From Gari tellinella (taxonomy: Eukaryota > Mollusca > Bivalvia > Cardiida > Psammobiidae): a stretch of DNA of 64,000 nucleotides. Below, one piece after another: positions 33,206 through 46,100 of the stretch. A program made the position numbers and the translations under genes. Positions within the stretch are counted from its first letter, which is position 1; every line of letters starts with the position of its first letter. Under the pieces are notes generated by a model. That model worked only from the letters and a program-made list of their open reading frames with translations. It did not search any database and was not told the origin of the DNA. The stretch covers positions 48,049,550-48,113,549 of the forward strand of contig OV277864.1 of the NCBI GenBank assembly GCA_922989275.2, written 5' to 3'.

Positions 33206-33555
33206 TCTATCTATACAGTAGCGAATTAACGTACTTCACTGGTAGCGATTGATTTATACATATTCGGCTCGGGTTTATGTCTGAGCCCGTGTAAAGACGC
33301 AACAACAATAACTATACCGTTAGCTAACGCTATAGAAAAACGATGGAAAATATCTAAAAAAAAAACTTTATTTTTTTATGTCAGAAGGCAAATAATGCCA
33401 CAAATTTGCTTTTATTTGAGTATTTTATTTTATTTTGACAAGTACACCATCCGGTTGCGAGTCCCTTTAAAACACAGTAGTATTTATCTTCAAAGCAGAC
33501 CGTTTCGTATGAAATAGAAAATTGCCAATTATTTAGGGGCGTATATATCAATATG
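33206..33555. other. Intergenic, nothing recognised
   Basis: AT-rich; the pair GGCTCGGGTTTATG...GAGCCCG at 33266-33290 is the only small inverted repeat noticed. Confidence 0.4.
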
Positions 33556-33640
33556 TTGCAAAATGACAACCAGTGCAGACCCTGGTCTGAGGGCTCATTA
33601 TGATACACCTGCTCGGTGTCTTCATGTTTGCATACAGTAG
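33556..33640 (+). repeat. Decayed family C core
   Basis: GACAACCAGTGCAGACCCTGG and TGCTCGGTGTCTTCATGTTTGC are the two C arms, poorly paired. Confidence 0.5.
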
Positions 33641-33721
33641 TACAAATGTACTAATCACAAGTACACTGTTTGCAAAGGACGCATATATATGCGTGACAAT
33701 GGTCAAAAGGGTCAAGATGTG

Positions 33722-33866
33722 ACCAGGCTCCATGGTTTTAAGCTTTTGACTTATGTCTAAACTCGTTCCCAAGCATTTGATTGGTCAGATTTGAGTCTAG
33801 GCTCAAATCTGACCAATCAAATGCATGGGAACACACTCAGACTCAACTAAAACGCTTTATAACCCC
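33722..33866. mobile_element. Family F palindrome F2
   Basis: Centred on GATTTGAGTCTAGGCTCAAATC with long arms; ends near TTTAAGC and GCTTTATAACC. Confidence 0.8.
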
Positions 33867-34087
33867 AGAGCCTATCCGTGACAGTAGAATCTAAAACAGT
33901 ACGACAGTAAAAGCAGACGAATTCAAAAGATGGTTTTTGTTCTTTTTTATTTCCACCTTGCTTTCTGTCGTCACAAGAATTTTAACATGAAAAACACGCC
34001 TTCTTGCAGTGTTCGCAATAAAACAGCAGGACGTTCACTGTATGTTCAGTTCACGAATACTGTATTGGTTCAGTCAGTCCATGAATA

Positions 34088-34198
34088 ATGTTGAACACGA
34101 GCGACAGTGAGAGGAGCCACTCCAGACATGGACTGGACACCCCGGACCTGGCGGTGGTCTGTGTGTACTTGTGTGTGTGCCTAGTTGTTGGAATATGG
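34088..34198 (+). CDS. SLC5-like exon 1
   Basis: Residues 1-37: a short hydrophilic start, then [18 protein letters not shown], the first helix (SGLT1 has DISIIVIYFVVVMAVGLW). Donor TGG|GTATGT. The join after GIW is at the same place as in SGLT1. Confidence 0.85.
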
Positions 34199-37100
34199 GT
34201 ATGTATATATTTGATGCCTTTGATTTTTTCCTCCACATAAAAGTATAGTTCCAATTTATATGTAGTCATGACAATGTACCGTAAGAAATAGTTTCTATAT
34301 CTTAGCAAATTGTAGTTTAAAGCAGATTGAAAGTAAGCAGAATGCGCGTTAAGGGGCATTTTGCTTTAATCTCAACCTGCTTTAAATACATGGCTATCTG
34401 TCTTCAAAACTAGAAACAGCTCATTTATTAACTTGACAATTCCAGTTTTTTTGTAATTAAGTACATTTATGGCTATTTACAGTTGTTCCCTTCAATGTAA
34501 TGCAAATTGACAAATACTGCAGACCTTCAGAAGAGAGTTCTGATAGGAACCTTTTGATCTGGGTCTACACTGTTTGCATAGGAAAAGTATACTTATTACA
34601 AGAACATTCCAAAGAGATGTCACAAGACATGATTAAATGGAGAAATAAATAACTATTAAGAATTTTCATAAGACGGACACAAGACCCGTTTCATCAAGAT
34701 TAACCCTTAGCCTGCCACTCACGACTATAACTCCATATGCAAACAGCTTGGATCCGGATGAGACGCCGAGTAACTCGGCGTCTCATCCGGATCCAAGCTG
34801 TTTGACACTCGGACAACATTTTCAGCAATTTTGAGCAACTTTGAAGCACTTTGAAACTTGAAGCAGACGAGAATTAAATCAGACGACAATTTATTTGGCG
34901 GGCTAAGGGTTAACGATCGTATATATGATACGATAGGTTGTTAACGATCTTATATACCATATGACGAAATGAGTTTCATCAACGCTATCGTAAATCAGAC
35001 TATCGTACGTAAATATACGATATGTTTTTATAATATTTCTTGAAACGGGCCCCTAGTTCGTATGATGGAAGTTTAGGTTAATGTTAAATTAGTTCTAAAC
35101 CATATAAAAAATAAACTAAGTAAATAGGATCGACATTTTTCCGTAATTATACTGACATGATTGAATTTTATTCTGATTTCGGACGGCTTTCTCGGACTCT
35201 TCAAATGTTAACCATTTCAAAAAGAGCCTATGTAACGTCCACAATAGAATAAGATTCACAACCTTTTATATTAATGACTTTATTGTCAAATAACTTGCTA
35301 TGTTACATGTAATGGTTTATTCACATATATCTATAATCTAAAGACATCATACGATGTGCATGTAACTACATTTTGTTTATGCATCGTACCGAAACGCATT
35401 TATTAAGCATGCAATGGTGAACTGAGATTTTACATGTCACATGCAAGTTTACAAAAACTATTTCGTTAAACTGGCTAAATATCTTGATGTACATTCAATA
35501 TATTGGTTATGTTTTCTGATATGGGGGCGTTTAGTACATCCTCGAACTTCATTAATTTATTGCATTAAACGTATATATATGTTTAGAGAAAATCATCAAA
35601 TACAGAGGACGTGCTTAACAGAGTAAACCAAAAGTCACTGATTATTAGCAAACTACCGAAAAATGCGCACTGGTATTGCTGGTATATATTTAATATAGTA
35701 TATTACATATACGTTCGTAGCTAAAGGGCTGAAATAAGTTGACATAAAAATCCTAAGATTTCCAAATTTGCACTTTTCAGTGCGATTTTACGCATCGTAC
35801 CTTTACCCCATAGCCTATATCTAGCTTTGTTGACATGCGACTACTTAAAGCAGGCTGGAAATAAAGCAGAATGCGCCTTAAGGCGCATTCTGCTTTACTT
35901 TCAGTCTGCTTTAAGCTACCATGTCCTAGAAAAAATCCGAAGATTAAGGAAAAATCCGGAGAAATGGCAGCCCTGTAGCTATGACAAGCATTTCTAGTAC
36001 AGAATTAATGATAAATGACGTTTCTTTAAATTCTTATTAAGACTGACTGGTATATTAACTTTGCTAAACTGTAACTATGCTTTTGTCTTTTGCCCTTTTC
36101 TTTTCAACCTCTTTAAAATATTGTCAATATACAGTAAAGCCTCTCTTTTACGACCACTAACACGAAGGCACATTTATTGAAAAAAGGCCACAGCTTAAAG
36201 CGAGGTAACAGTAAAACAGAAAGCTCCTGAAGGAGCTTTCTGTTTTACTATTTACTATCACCTTGCTTTAAGCAGTCACCTTTAATAAACATCTAGTAAC
36301 CCCATAACTAAGTGGTCGTATTGGAGAGGTTTTGAACTCGTATCCCTTTTACACTGTAGATGTCGTGACAGCAAATAGGATATCATGTAGAGTAACTCGA
36401 CTTCTGATCAGGATTCAAACTGTTTTACACAAAGATTGATATTCTTATGTCAAACTACAATAAATCGATTTTGAAACAATGGTGTCAAAAGGCTTTATAA
36501 AAGCAGACGCCATTATGGCGTTGAAATGGTCAAAGCAGACGAAAATGCAGTAATTCCACAGTATCTATAATAGATCTAGATCTACCCCATCCCTCTGGAC
36601 CTAGATATATGCATTGTTTCAGATGTAGGTGTAAAAACCGGGATATGCATGTCTTGATTGGCTTTACTAAACAGCTGAGATCAGAGGGGAACTGCAAAAG
36701 CTTGATGACGTCATATTATGTACAGTGATGCCTAAACGTTAAAGGCCATTAATAATGAATTGTGCTTACATATACAGCTTCAATTAGCCTTATTTATGTT
36801 GGTGTTGAAGCATGCATAATGTCTCAAGCTACACAATGAAATAACCTTTCAATTTAAGTAAAATATTACAAATAAAACGTCTTTTTCGTCTAAAACAAAA
36901 AGCAGAAACGAAGGGTCTTCTTGTTTTCCTCGAGCCCAAGCCAGTGCTAAATAGGTTAGACCATCGTTGCTCGCGAATAAACGAGATAGTTCTCGGGGGC
37001 TACGCCCCCTCGAACTATATCGTTTATTCGCGCGCAACCATGGTCTAACCTATACATATATCTAGGTCAAGAGGAACAATTGCCTTGCGATGACGGAAGC

Positions 37101-40100
37101 GTGGAATAAGTGAACAGTGTGTTAGTTATTCCATGGTTTGTTGAAATAAACGATATATTCACAGGTTTTTGAGGCATTTGATTGGCCGAGAGCTCCAAGC
37201 CATGTGCTAAGCATTGTTTCAGCTGTAGATGTAAAAACCGGAATGCGCATGTCTAGATTGTCTTTTAAAAAAACCCAGCTGAGGTCAGAGGTGAACTGCA
37301 CACGCTTCATGACGTTATATTATGCTTATATTATGAACAGTGAGACCTAGACTTTAAAGACAATTACTAATGAATTGTGCTTACATATAGAGCTTCAATA
37401 AGCGTTATATATGTTGGTGTTAAAGCATGCTTAATGTCTCAAACTTATCATTGAAATAATCCTTCAATTTTAGTAAAATATTAAAAACAAAATGACTTTT
37501 TCGTCTAAAACAAATAGCAGAAACGAATAGTCTTCTTGTTTTCCTCGAGCCCAAGCCAGTGCTAAATAGGTTAGACCATGGTTGCGCGCGAACAAACGAC
37601 ATAGTTCTCGGGGGCTACGCCCCCTCGAACTATATCGTTTATTCGCGCTCAACCATGGTCTAACCTATACCTAGTTCTCGGTAGTCTGGTACCCTGTCTC
37701 CTATTAACTCCGAAATAATCAAACATCCGGGAACCTGACTAAGTTCTCGGGGGCTACGCCCCCGCGAACTATATCGTTTATCGCGCGCAACCATGGTCTA
37801 ACCTATACATACCTAGAGCAAAGGGCTTCTAAAGGACCATCCTGGTTAGGGTCCTCACTGCATGTCATATTACAATGCACTGAGAAAAACAGCATTTACA
37901 ATAAAAGTAAAACAAATGGACTATACTTAATTGGAAACTCAAAATTGTCCATTTGAAGTTTCAAGGAATAAAATGTATAAAGCAGACGAAAAATGCGTTT
38001 CAAGGGTTTAGCATCACATAACTACATCATGGAGGAAGTATACTTCCTCCATGACTACATGTCTGGCCCATGCATGGGATTGCATGCACATGGTGTATCA
38101 ACGTGACTGAAAAGAAGTTTGTCTCCTTCTTTATTCGAAACAATGCGGTTACGTCTGTCATGTTGGTTCTTTTTACTCTTTTCACTACATTATGACGTAA
38201 CAACCCGTCTGACACTTTCACTTCCATACTATCGTCTGATTATATTTTCGTCTGGTTTTATTAATAAAAATTGAAATTCTAGGTGGTGTTTACTTAAGGA
38301 ACATTAATGTGTATGTCAAACAGTTTGGATCCTGATCAGGCACCGCGTAACGCGGCGTCTGATCAGAATCCAAATTGTTTTCAAATGTAAGCGTTATCAG
38401 ACTCTTCAAATTTAGGGTTCTGTCATGCATTAAGGTGAATGACACTTCATTTGAAGCTATATACCACATTAAGGCTCAAACACGTGATGCACATGTGCAA
38501 AAAGTCAACGTAATTTTCATCTGAGGAGAGACAGAACAAAGATTTGCTGACTCGACAAGAAAAACTGTTCATTCAGAAAATCTACGGTGAAGCATAAATT
38601 AGTTATATCAACGAGGACACCTACAATGTATATCTATTGTCAGGGAAAGTCTAGGTACTTTTTTGTAAAGAGAACAGTCTAATTTCTTTACTCGAATATC
38701 GATAACTCGAGCTCGTATACTATTTGAACCCTAGTGACGATTAAACTCGTTGTTTACAAACAGTGTACATGTGAAGAGTACGCATGTCATTTTTACAAAC
38801 AGTGTAGACCCATGTCAGAGGGCTCCTAAAGGAGCACTGCACGGTTTGTTATTTTCCAATATATTGTAAAAACAGTTGACCGTAAATAGTTACACATGAG
38901 TTAGACCAAATTGGAAATTTGACTATGATTGCCTCTTTGAATTTTGGGAGAATCGGGGTCAAAATGCCAATGCAGACGGGATTGGTAGTGAAGGAGTTTT
39001 ATACATTTGACAGGTTAACACATTCAACCCTAGTGACGAGTATACTTGTCATTTACAAACAGTGTACCTGCGAGGATTACACTTGTCCTATACAAACAGT
39101 GTAGACCCTGATCAGAGGGCTCCTTGAGGAGCCCTCTGATCAGGGTCTACACTGTTTGTCATTTTGACATATATTGTTAAAATCAACCCTAAATAGCCAA
39201 AAATGGACTAGACTTATTTTGAAATTAGAAATGTCCATTAAAAGTTTCAGGGGTAAATGGAGTCCAAAAAGACATTAGAAAGTTCCTAAAGTAGATTTCT
39301 GTTACTTCATTAAATTGTCACCTATTTAAATACCAACAACGATGCTAAACTTGAGTGTTGCTAAAGAGAGGTTTTATTGTATGTCATTGCAGGCAGCGTG
39401 TCGCACCAACCGCGGGAGTGCTGCAGGGTATTTCTTGGCTGGCAGAGATATACAGTGGTTTGCTGTGCGTATTATTTACTTCTATTGTCCTTATTTGTAG
39501 CCTTTTTATTACCCAGCCCTTAATATGCCAAAAGTAACAGTAAACCGAACACTCCCAACCATTTTTTAAATGCTTTGCCTAAAATAATGTTTCTCTTTTT
39601 ACAGGCGCCTGATATCAATTCACATCTTTATATTAAGGCCAAACAGGGTTTCCAGTCTCTTTAACCCATTACTCCGTATAGATATGCCTTTTACGCCCCT
39701 AGTTTATTTCTCCACTGAAAAAATGCACCATTTGGTAACTGCTTTAACACATTCAACCCTAGCGACGAGTATAGTCGTCATTGACAAACAAAGTACCTGT
39801 GAGGAATATGCTTGTCCTATGCAAATAGTGTAGACCCTTATCAGAGGGCTCATGCAAGAGCACTCTGATCAGTGTCTGCACTGTTAGCCATTTTACAATA
39901 AATTGTTAAAATCAGTCCTAAATAGTCAAAGTGGACTAGACTTAATTTGAAAGAAGAATTTTCCATTAAAAGTTTCAAGTGGTCAACTGTCCTCAAAATT
40001 ATAATCAGACTGTGGGGGTAGTTGGATAAACGCATTTGGATGGCATCGCACCTAAAAATCTGTTTGATACTGTTACTGGACACTTTACGAGGCAACATGA

Positions 40101-43100
40101 CTTCGCCGATGCCAAAGCTTTTCTTTTTCATTTGCAGGTAGGCGCGTCCATATTTTGCGTTGACTTTGGTACGAAGGCGATCCTCGGAACGGCAGGAGCT
40201 GGTGCTGCCTCGGGAATCTCCGTGGCCTGCTATGGCCTCAATGTAATAACAACACACCCAGTAACCCTCCCGTCCCTCTATAATGGCAACTTAATAATGT
40301 AATCTAACTTATTTGGGGTTTAGCGCAGGTAGTTGCCCTAGGCGAAAGTAAAAAAGAGAACTTCCGTTTAGGAGCTTTGTTTTACTTTAATCTTCATTTA
40401 AAGACTTTTATTCAGTCCATTGATGGACTACCCCCTCCATTGTACTGGATAGGTGAGAAAAAGCATGCAATTAATGCTGCAAGAGGGTATACCAATCTCA
40501 GTTTACCTGGCGAGGCCCAGATTATACTGCTCTATTGCTTTTCAATGGTTATTTCTTACCAAACTATCAAATATAAAGGTCGGGTCTCACATGATTCAAT
40601 ATGCACAAGACCCATGTTTTTTGCAAGGAAATTGTCTGGCAAGGCATTATGACCAAAAGGTTGTCAGGAGATGTCTTAAAATGCATAATATCTGCCTTTC
40701 ATACAGTCAATTACAACATAGCTTTCTTTTGAGTGGTCAAAATAGTTTTTTTTTTGTTTTTTTTTGAAAACCCAGTCCTTCCGGATTGAGAAATAATTTC
40801 AATTACCATAACGTAGCTTCTCATAGGCACTATAGACATTTGCCCACACATTTTTTCTGATAGAAATAGAATAATAAAGAACACACATTACATGGTAGCC
40901 TTCTAGATATTCACTTTTTTATACAGTGTACGGTAGAACCTCTCTATTACGACCACTCAAAAGAAGGCTAATTGCCTGTATAAAAGACAGGTGACAGCTT
41001 AAAGCAATGTGAAAGTGAAACAGAAAGATCATGTATGAGCTTTCTGTTTTACTTTCACATTGCTTTAAGCAGCCACCTGTCTTAAATGACTAATATTCGA
41101 TACAATTTAGTGGTCGTAATAGAGAGGTTCTACTGTATATCATAAGAAGTATTTAAACTGTACATATTTGTTTCAGGCCATATTTTGTGTAATACTTCAA
41201 GCCTGGGTGTTTTTACCTGTCTACATTGCAGCTGGGGTAAGTATAGCAGAGAGGGCGAAAGTAAACGAAAACCCAAACACATTACTGTACAACGAAATTA
41301 AGAAAATGACAGTTTTCCTTATCTAGTATGTTGCCGATTCATCTGAATCTGAGTGGCAAATAGTTTGGACTCTGATTGGGATACCTGCCAAAACAAAACA
41401 AATTTATCACAGCCTTTTCCAATTATTGGCATTGAAACAATTATCTTAACAAATGAGAAAATGTTATTTCAGTCTATAGTTTTCCGTGTGTGATATATCA
41501 TCATGCAACAACATCAGTTACGTTTATTTCTCATTTTATTATTTTGCAGCGGGGAAGACATCTTTATTTCCCATTAAACGCGTGTATGCTAAATTTCTCA
41601 ACCAAGTAGGTCAGTTGCGAACAGTTTGGATCCATTACAGACGCCGGATATCAAACATGTACAATGTACAAAAAATCTGTATTGAGCGACTATCCAATAG
41701 AATACTAATATACAGTTTTCGTTGCTTTTAATGAATGATATCAATAATACAGACAGTTGATACAACAGTTTCCTGCAATGACCCAGTATCCCATGTAGCT
41801 TGTTTCTAGTTTCGATGATAGGTAACTACTTAAACTCGCGCAGGTTGAAAGTAAAGTAGAATGTGTCTAAGGCACATTCTGCTATACTTTCAGACTGCTT
41901 TAAGCTACCATCTGCTAGGTTATTGAAAATATTTCTTATGGTACATAATTATTCTTGGCTGTATAAATTGGAACTACATGTATTTCCTTGAGTGAAGGAA
42001 TAAAGAAATGCAGGGCTCCAGATAAGAGGTAGTTATTTCAACAAATCTAACATTTTCTCACTTATTCAGCACCAAATCCTATGGTGTTACTACTCATTAG
42101 AATCGTCTCGAAGAGACGATTCTAATGAGTAGTGACACCATAGGGTTTAATTCTGAAATAAAGATTTTAGTTTTTGAAAAACTATCCTTATCTGTTGCTC
42201 TGGAAATGTCGTAAAATGCGTCTTTATTGGGTAATGGGTTAACGTAACATGTGATTATATACATCCATGCTTCTCAGAAGACAATGCCTTTGCGATTGAT
42301 TGATTGATTGATTGATTTCACTCCACAGGTATACACATTGCCTGAGTACCTAAAGAAGCGCTTTGGTGGCCGTCGTTTACAAATGTACATGGCCGTCCTG
42401 AATCTGTTGCTCTGTGTCGTCGTAAGGCTTGCAGTAAGTCACCACAAATATAAGCTTTAATGCACCTTTTCATCGTCAAGTTAATAATATTGCCTTAAGG
42501 CGCATTCTGCTTTACTTTAAGCCTGTTTTCGCTACCGTATACTAGGATATAGAATACATTTCTTATGGTGCAGGCGCCCTTCTTACTAAATGTCGTACGA
42601 CAAAAATTGCCGTAAGTCTAATTCGACAGTGTTCAATTATTATTTATTTCTACATCCAATCCTGTCTTGTGTCATCTCTTTGGAATCGTCTTTTCAAGAC
42701 GATTTCAAAGAGATGTCACAAGACAGGATTAGATAAAGGAATAAGAAATTATACATATTTTAAAGTTTCGACTTACGACCATTTTTGTCGTACGACGTTT
42801 CGTAAGACAGACCCCAGATGTATAAATATTAATCAAGTGGAACTATACTCTCTTCAATGGAGACATACATTATAGCAGTAAAAGGCGTATATATGGAGTG
42901 ATATGTTTTAAAAATTGCAACTTGTATTTAACACTTTTGTCCAACTGGATATTTCTGCCATATTTTCATATTGCTTTAAGCTGTAACCTGTATCAATCAA
43001 TCTTTATTTTTGGGGTATTTAAATAGTGAGACTTACAGACATATTCTGACTCTTCCACAGCCTGATATCTATGCTGGTGCAGTGTTCATACAACAGTTCC

Positions 43101-46100
43101 TGGGATGGAATATGTACCTGGGTGTGGCCGTTGTCCTTACAATATCAGCTGTTTATGCCGTATTGGGTAGGTGAGGGCATGCCCGTGCTTTGACCTTGGT
43201 GTTATTGTTGTTTACAATTCATAACCCGCCAAAATATAATTTGCTACACATTCTCTGTTTATTCCATTACTCCATGAATACGCATCTATTGTATTCCTGC
43301 ATTGAAGAAACTAGTTCCAAGTTATACAGTTACTGCAGTGGTTGGAATAAATCATCTTGTTTGCTCAGCTATACGTGTATCTCTATTCGAAATATGCTTA
43401 TTTTAGAGAACAACTTTAAAGAGAGTGAAAACCAAATTTGGCATAAACAATTTGTTTTTTGGTAAATGGATGCCAGGGTTCAAGGTTATAAAGCGTTTGA
43501 GCTGGGTCTGAGTGTGTTCTCAAGCATTTGATTGGTCAGATTTGAGCCTAGGCTCAAATCTGACCAATCAAACGCTTGAGAACGACTTTAGACTAAACTG
43601 AAAAGTTTTATAACCTTGGACCCAGGCGCCTATATAAACACGTAACTACTAGTTTAGGGAAAAGACATATACATGTCTACGTTAAAACAAATACATTTCA
43701 AAGAAAATTGAACTCGATCGGGATCGAACCCGTGGGGAGAAATCGAAAACGTTAGTAAGTGTACCTCTGTATTTTTTCAGGAGGTCTGAAGGCTGCAATG
43801 TACACACAGACTTTACAGACTTTCGTGTTGCTCACTGGGTGTGTTATTCTATCTGTTTTAGGTGAGTTCTTTCTTATTATAGAATATTGATAAAACATGT
43901 ATATAAAATAATATGATGTTATATTGACAAAGGCATTTATTTGAAATAATTTCTTACGAATGAAAAAGGATATACGTTGTTTCCGAATGAATATCTTTAT
44001 TTTATAGAGGACCTACTATGTTTATGTTTTTTAAAGCTTTCCGTATATAGCGTTCCCTCTCTACAACGGCCCTCCCAATAACGACCCCTCCTTACAACGA
44101 CCCTTGCCGCTGTTCCCCAAACCTGACATTTATGTCTAACATTCTCACTGCTGCAATATCGTCTGCTTAAAACTGTCGTCTGCTGCTTTTTTGACATTTT
44201 GACAGAAAACAACTTATTGACGAGTGACAAACAGCTTGAAGCCACATTACATAACAGTTTACCGTGTTTACGAACACGAACGTGTACGCAAGAAAAATAG
44301 TTACATCAAAATTTTAAGCATCACTTAAAGACAAAGAACAGTTGAGCCTTGATATATGACACTTAAAAACGAGCTTATTCATATTCCTACAGTTGTAGTT
44401 TGATACATACTAAACATTCCAATAAATTATTTTAAGAGTTAAACCGTTGTACGTTTAACAACTTATATGGACACATTCTATTAACCCTTTGCCTGCTGGT
44501 CGCGACTTTGCTGATTGTTTCAAACAGTTTGGATCCAGATCAGACGCCGCGTAACGCGGCATCTGATCTGGATACAAACTGTTTGACACTCGTTTTTAGG
44601 ATTATTTACTTAAAAAATGTATACATTTAAATTTAACAAACTTTGCAGACGACAATGTCGAAGCAGACGACATCACCGCAGGATAAGTGTTAAAAGACTG
44701 TACTGATACAAGCATAACATAATAAGATTCATATGCTGATCGATCTTGAAAAGAATTTCTAGTCCTACAATTGAACAACCATATATCGAACTTACTTTTG
44801 TCGAACTTATCCGTATTTTACATTTCAAACTCATTATTTCTGCCTCGCTCAAGTTGAACGTAGCTACATTTTAAATTCGGAATACGGATATTTTTTACTT
44901 AGCGAGTTCGAGATATCGAAGTTTGACTGTAGTTTATACGTAAAGAAACTACTAAATGTACTAGAATTTGTTTGTTTAGGTTTTTGGGAGGTTGACGGGA
45001 TGTCTGGACTGCAGCGCCAGTACATGCTAGCGGTGCCGAGTACGAATCTAAACCACTCAGACTGTGGGCAGCCTGACCCGGAGGCCTTTCACTTGATAAA
45101 TAATGCTGTATCTGGAGCAATTCCATGGCCAGGCAATGTGTTTGGTATTACTTTGATGGCAGCCTGGTACTTTTGTACTGATCAGGTGAGTGTGAAACTA
45201 AATACAGTTGAAACTCGATACTACGACACCCAATGGGAGACAACAATTATGTGCGTTGTTCGAATGGAGTCGTTATAGAGAGGGAAATTGGTGTACGTTT
45301 GCAAACAGATTGAATCTAGACCAGACGCCGCGGTTACGCGGCGTCTGATCTGGATCAAACTGTTTGTCACCTGTCATTAAGTTTTTTTCCTGTCAAAATG
45401 TCCAATATTAAACTTTGAGAAAAAGAGCAGACGACAACTTGAAGCAGACAATATTGCAGTAGTGCAAGCGTTAGACATAATGGTCCTGTTTAGGGAACTG
45501 CGACAAGGGTCGTTGTAAGGAGGGAGTCGTTGTTGGGAGGGCCGTTGTAGAGAGGGAACACTGTACAAGAAATACGACCAGCTAGAAAGACACAGGAAGA
45601 TAGACATACAGACGGTCAACTAGACAGACATTTAGACAACCATGGAGACGCACAATCATGTATATATATGCAAGCAGACAGATAGTTTTAGTTTCCATCG
45701 TTAAGTGCACGCATTTTGGTTGATGTATATTTAAATGTATAGGAAATTTATAGTACATGTATTTGTAGAAGACTCGTTACCACTAATTCTTTAAATAAGC
45801 GACTAACTGTTTAACGGTTGGCAAATGATGCTTATTTAAGGCATCGCTTAAGCAATGTTGTTCATGTATAAACGAAATAATATTAAGTTTGTTTTATGTT
45901 TGTCTAGGTGATGGTCCAGCGGTCACTGGCAGCCAAGAACATGCACCACGTGAAGGGCGGGGCGATCCTGGCCTCCTATTTTAAGCTTCTGCCACTGTTC
46001 ATCATTATATTTCCGGGCATGATCAGTCGGGCCATGTTTCCTGGTAATTAATAGCATTTGCTCAGTGGTAATTTAATGAGGATAAACACATTTCTAGCTT

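Noticed and set aside
34051..34359. Minus-strand 102-codon frame over transporter exon 1
   Set aside because: Shadow of exon 1 plus a family B MITE.
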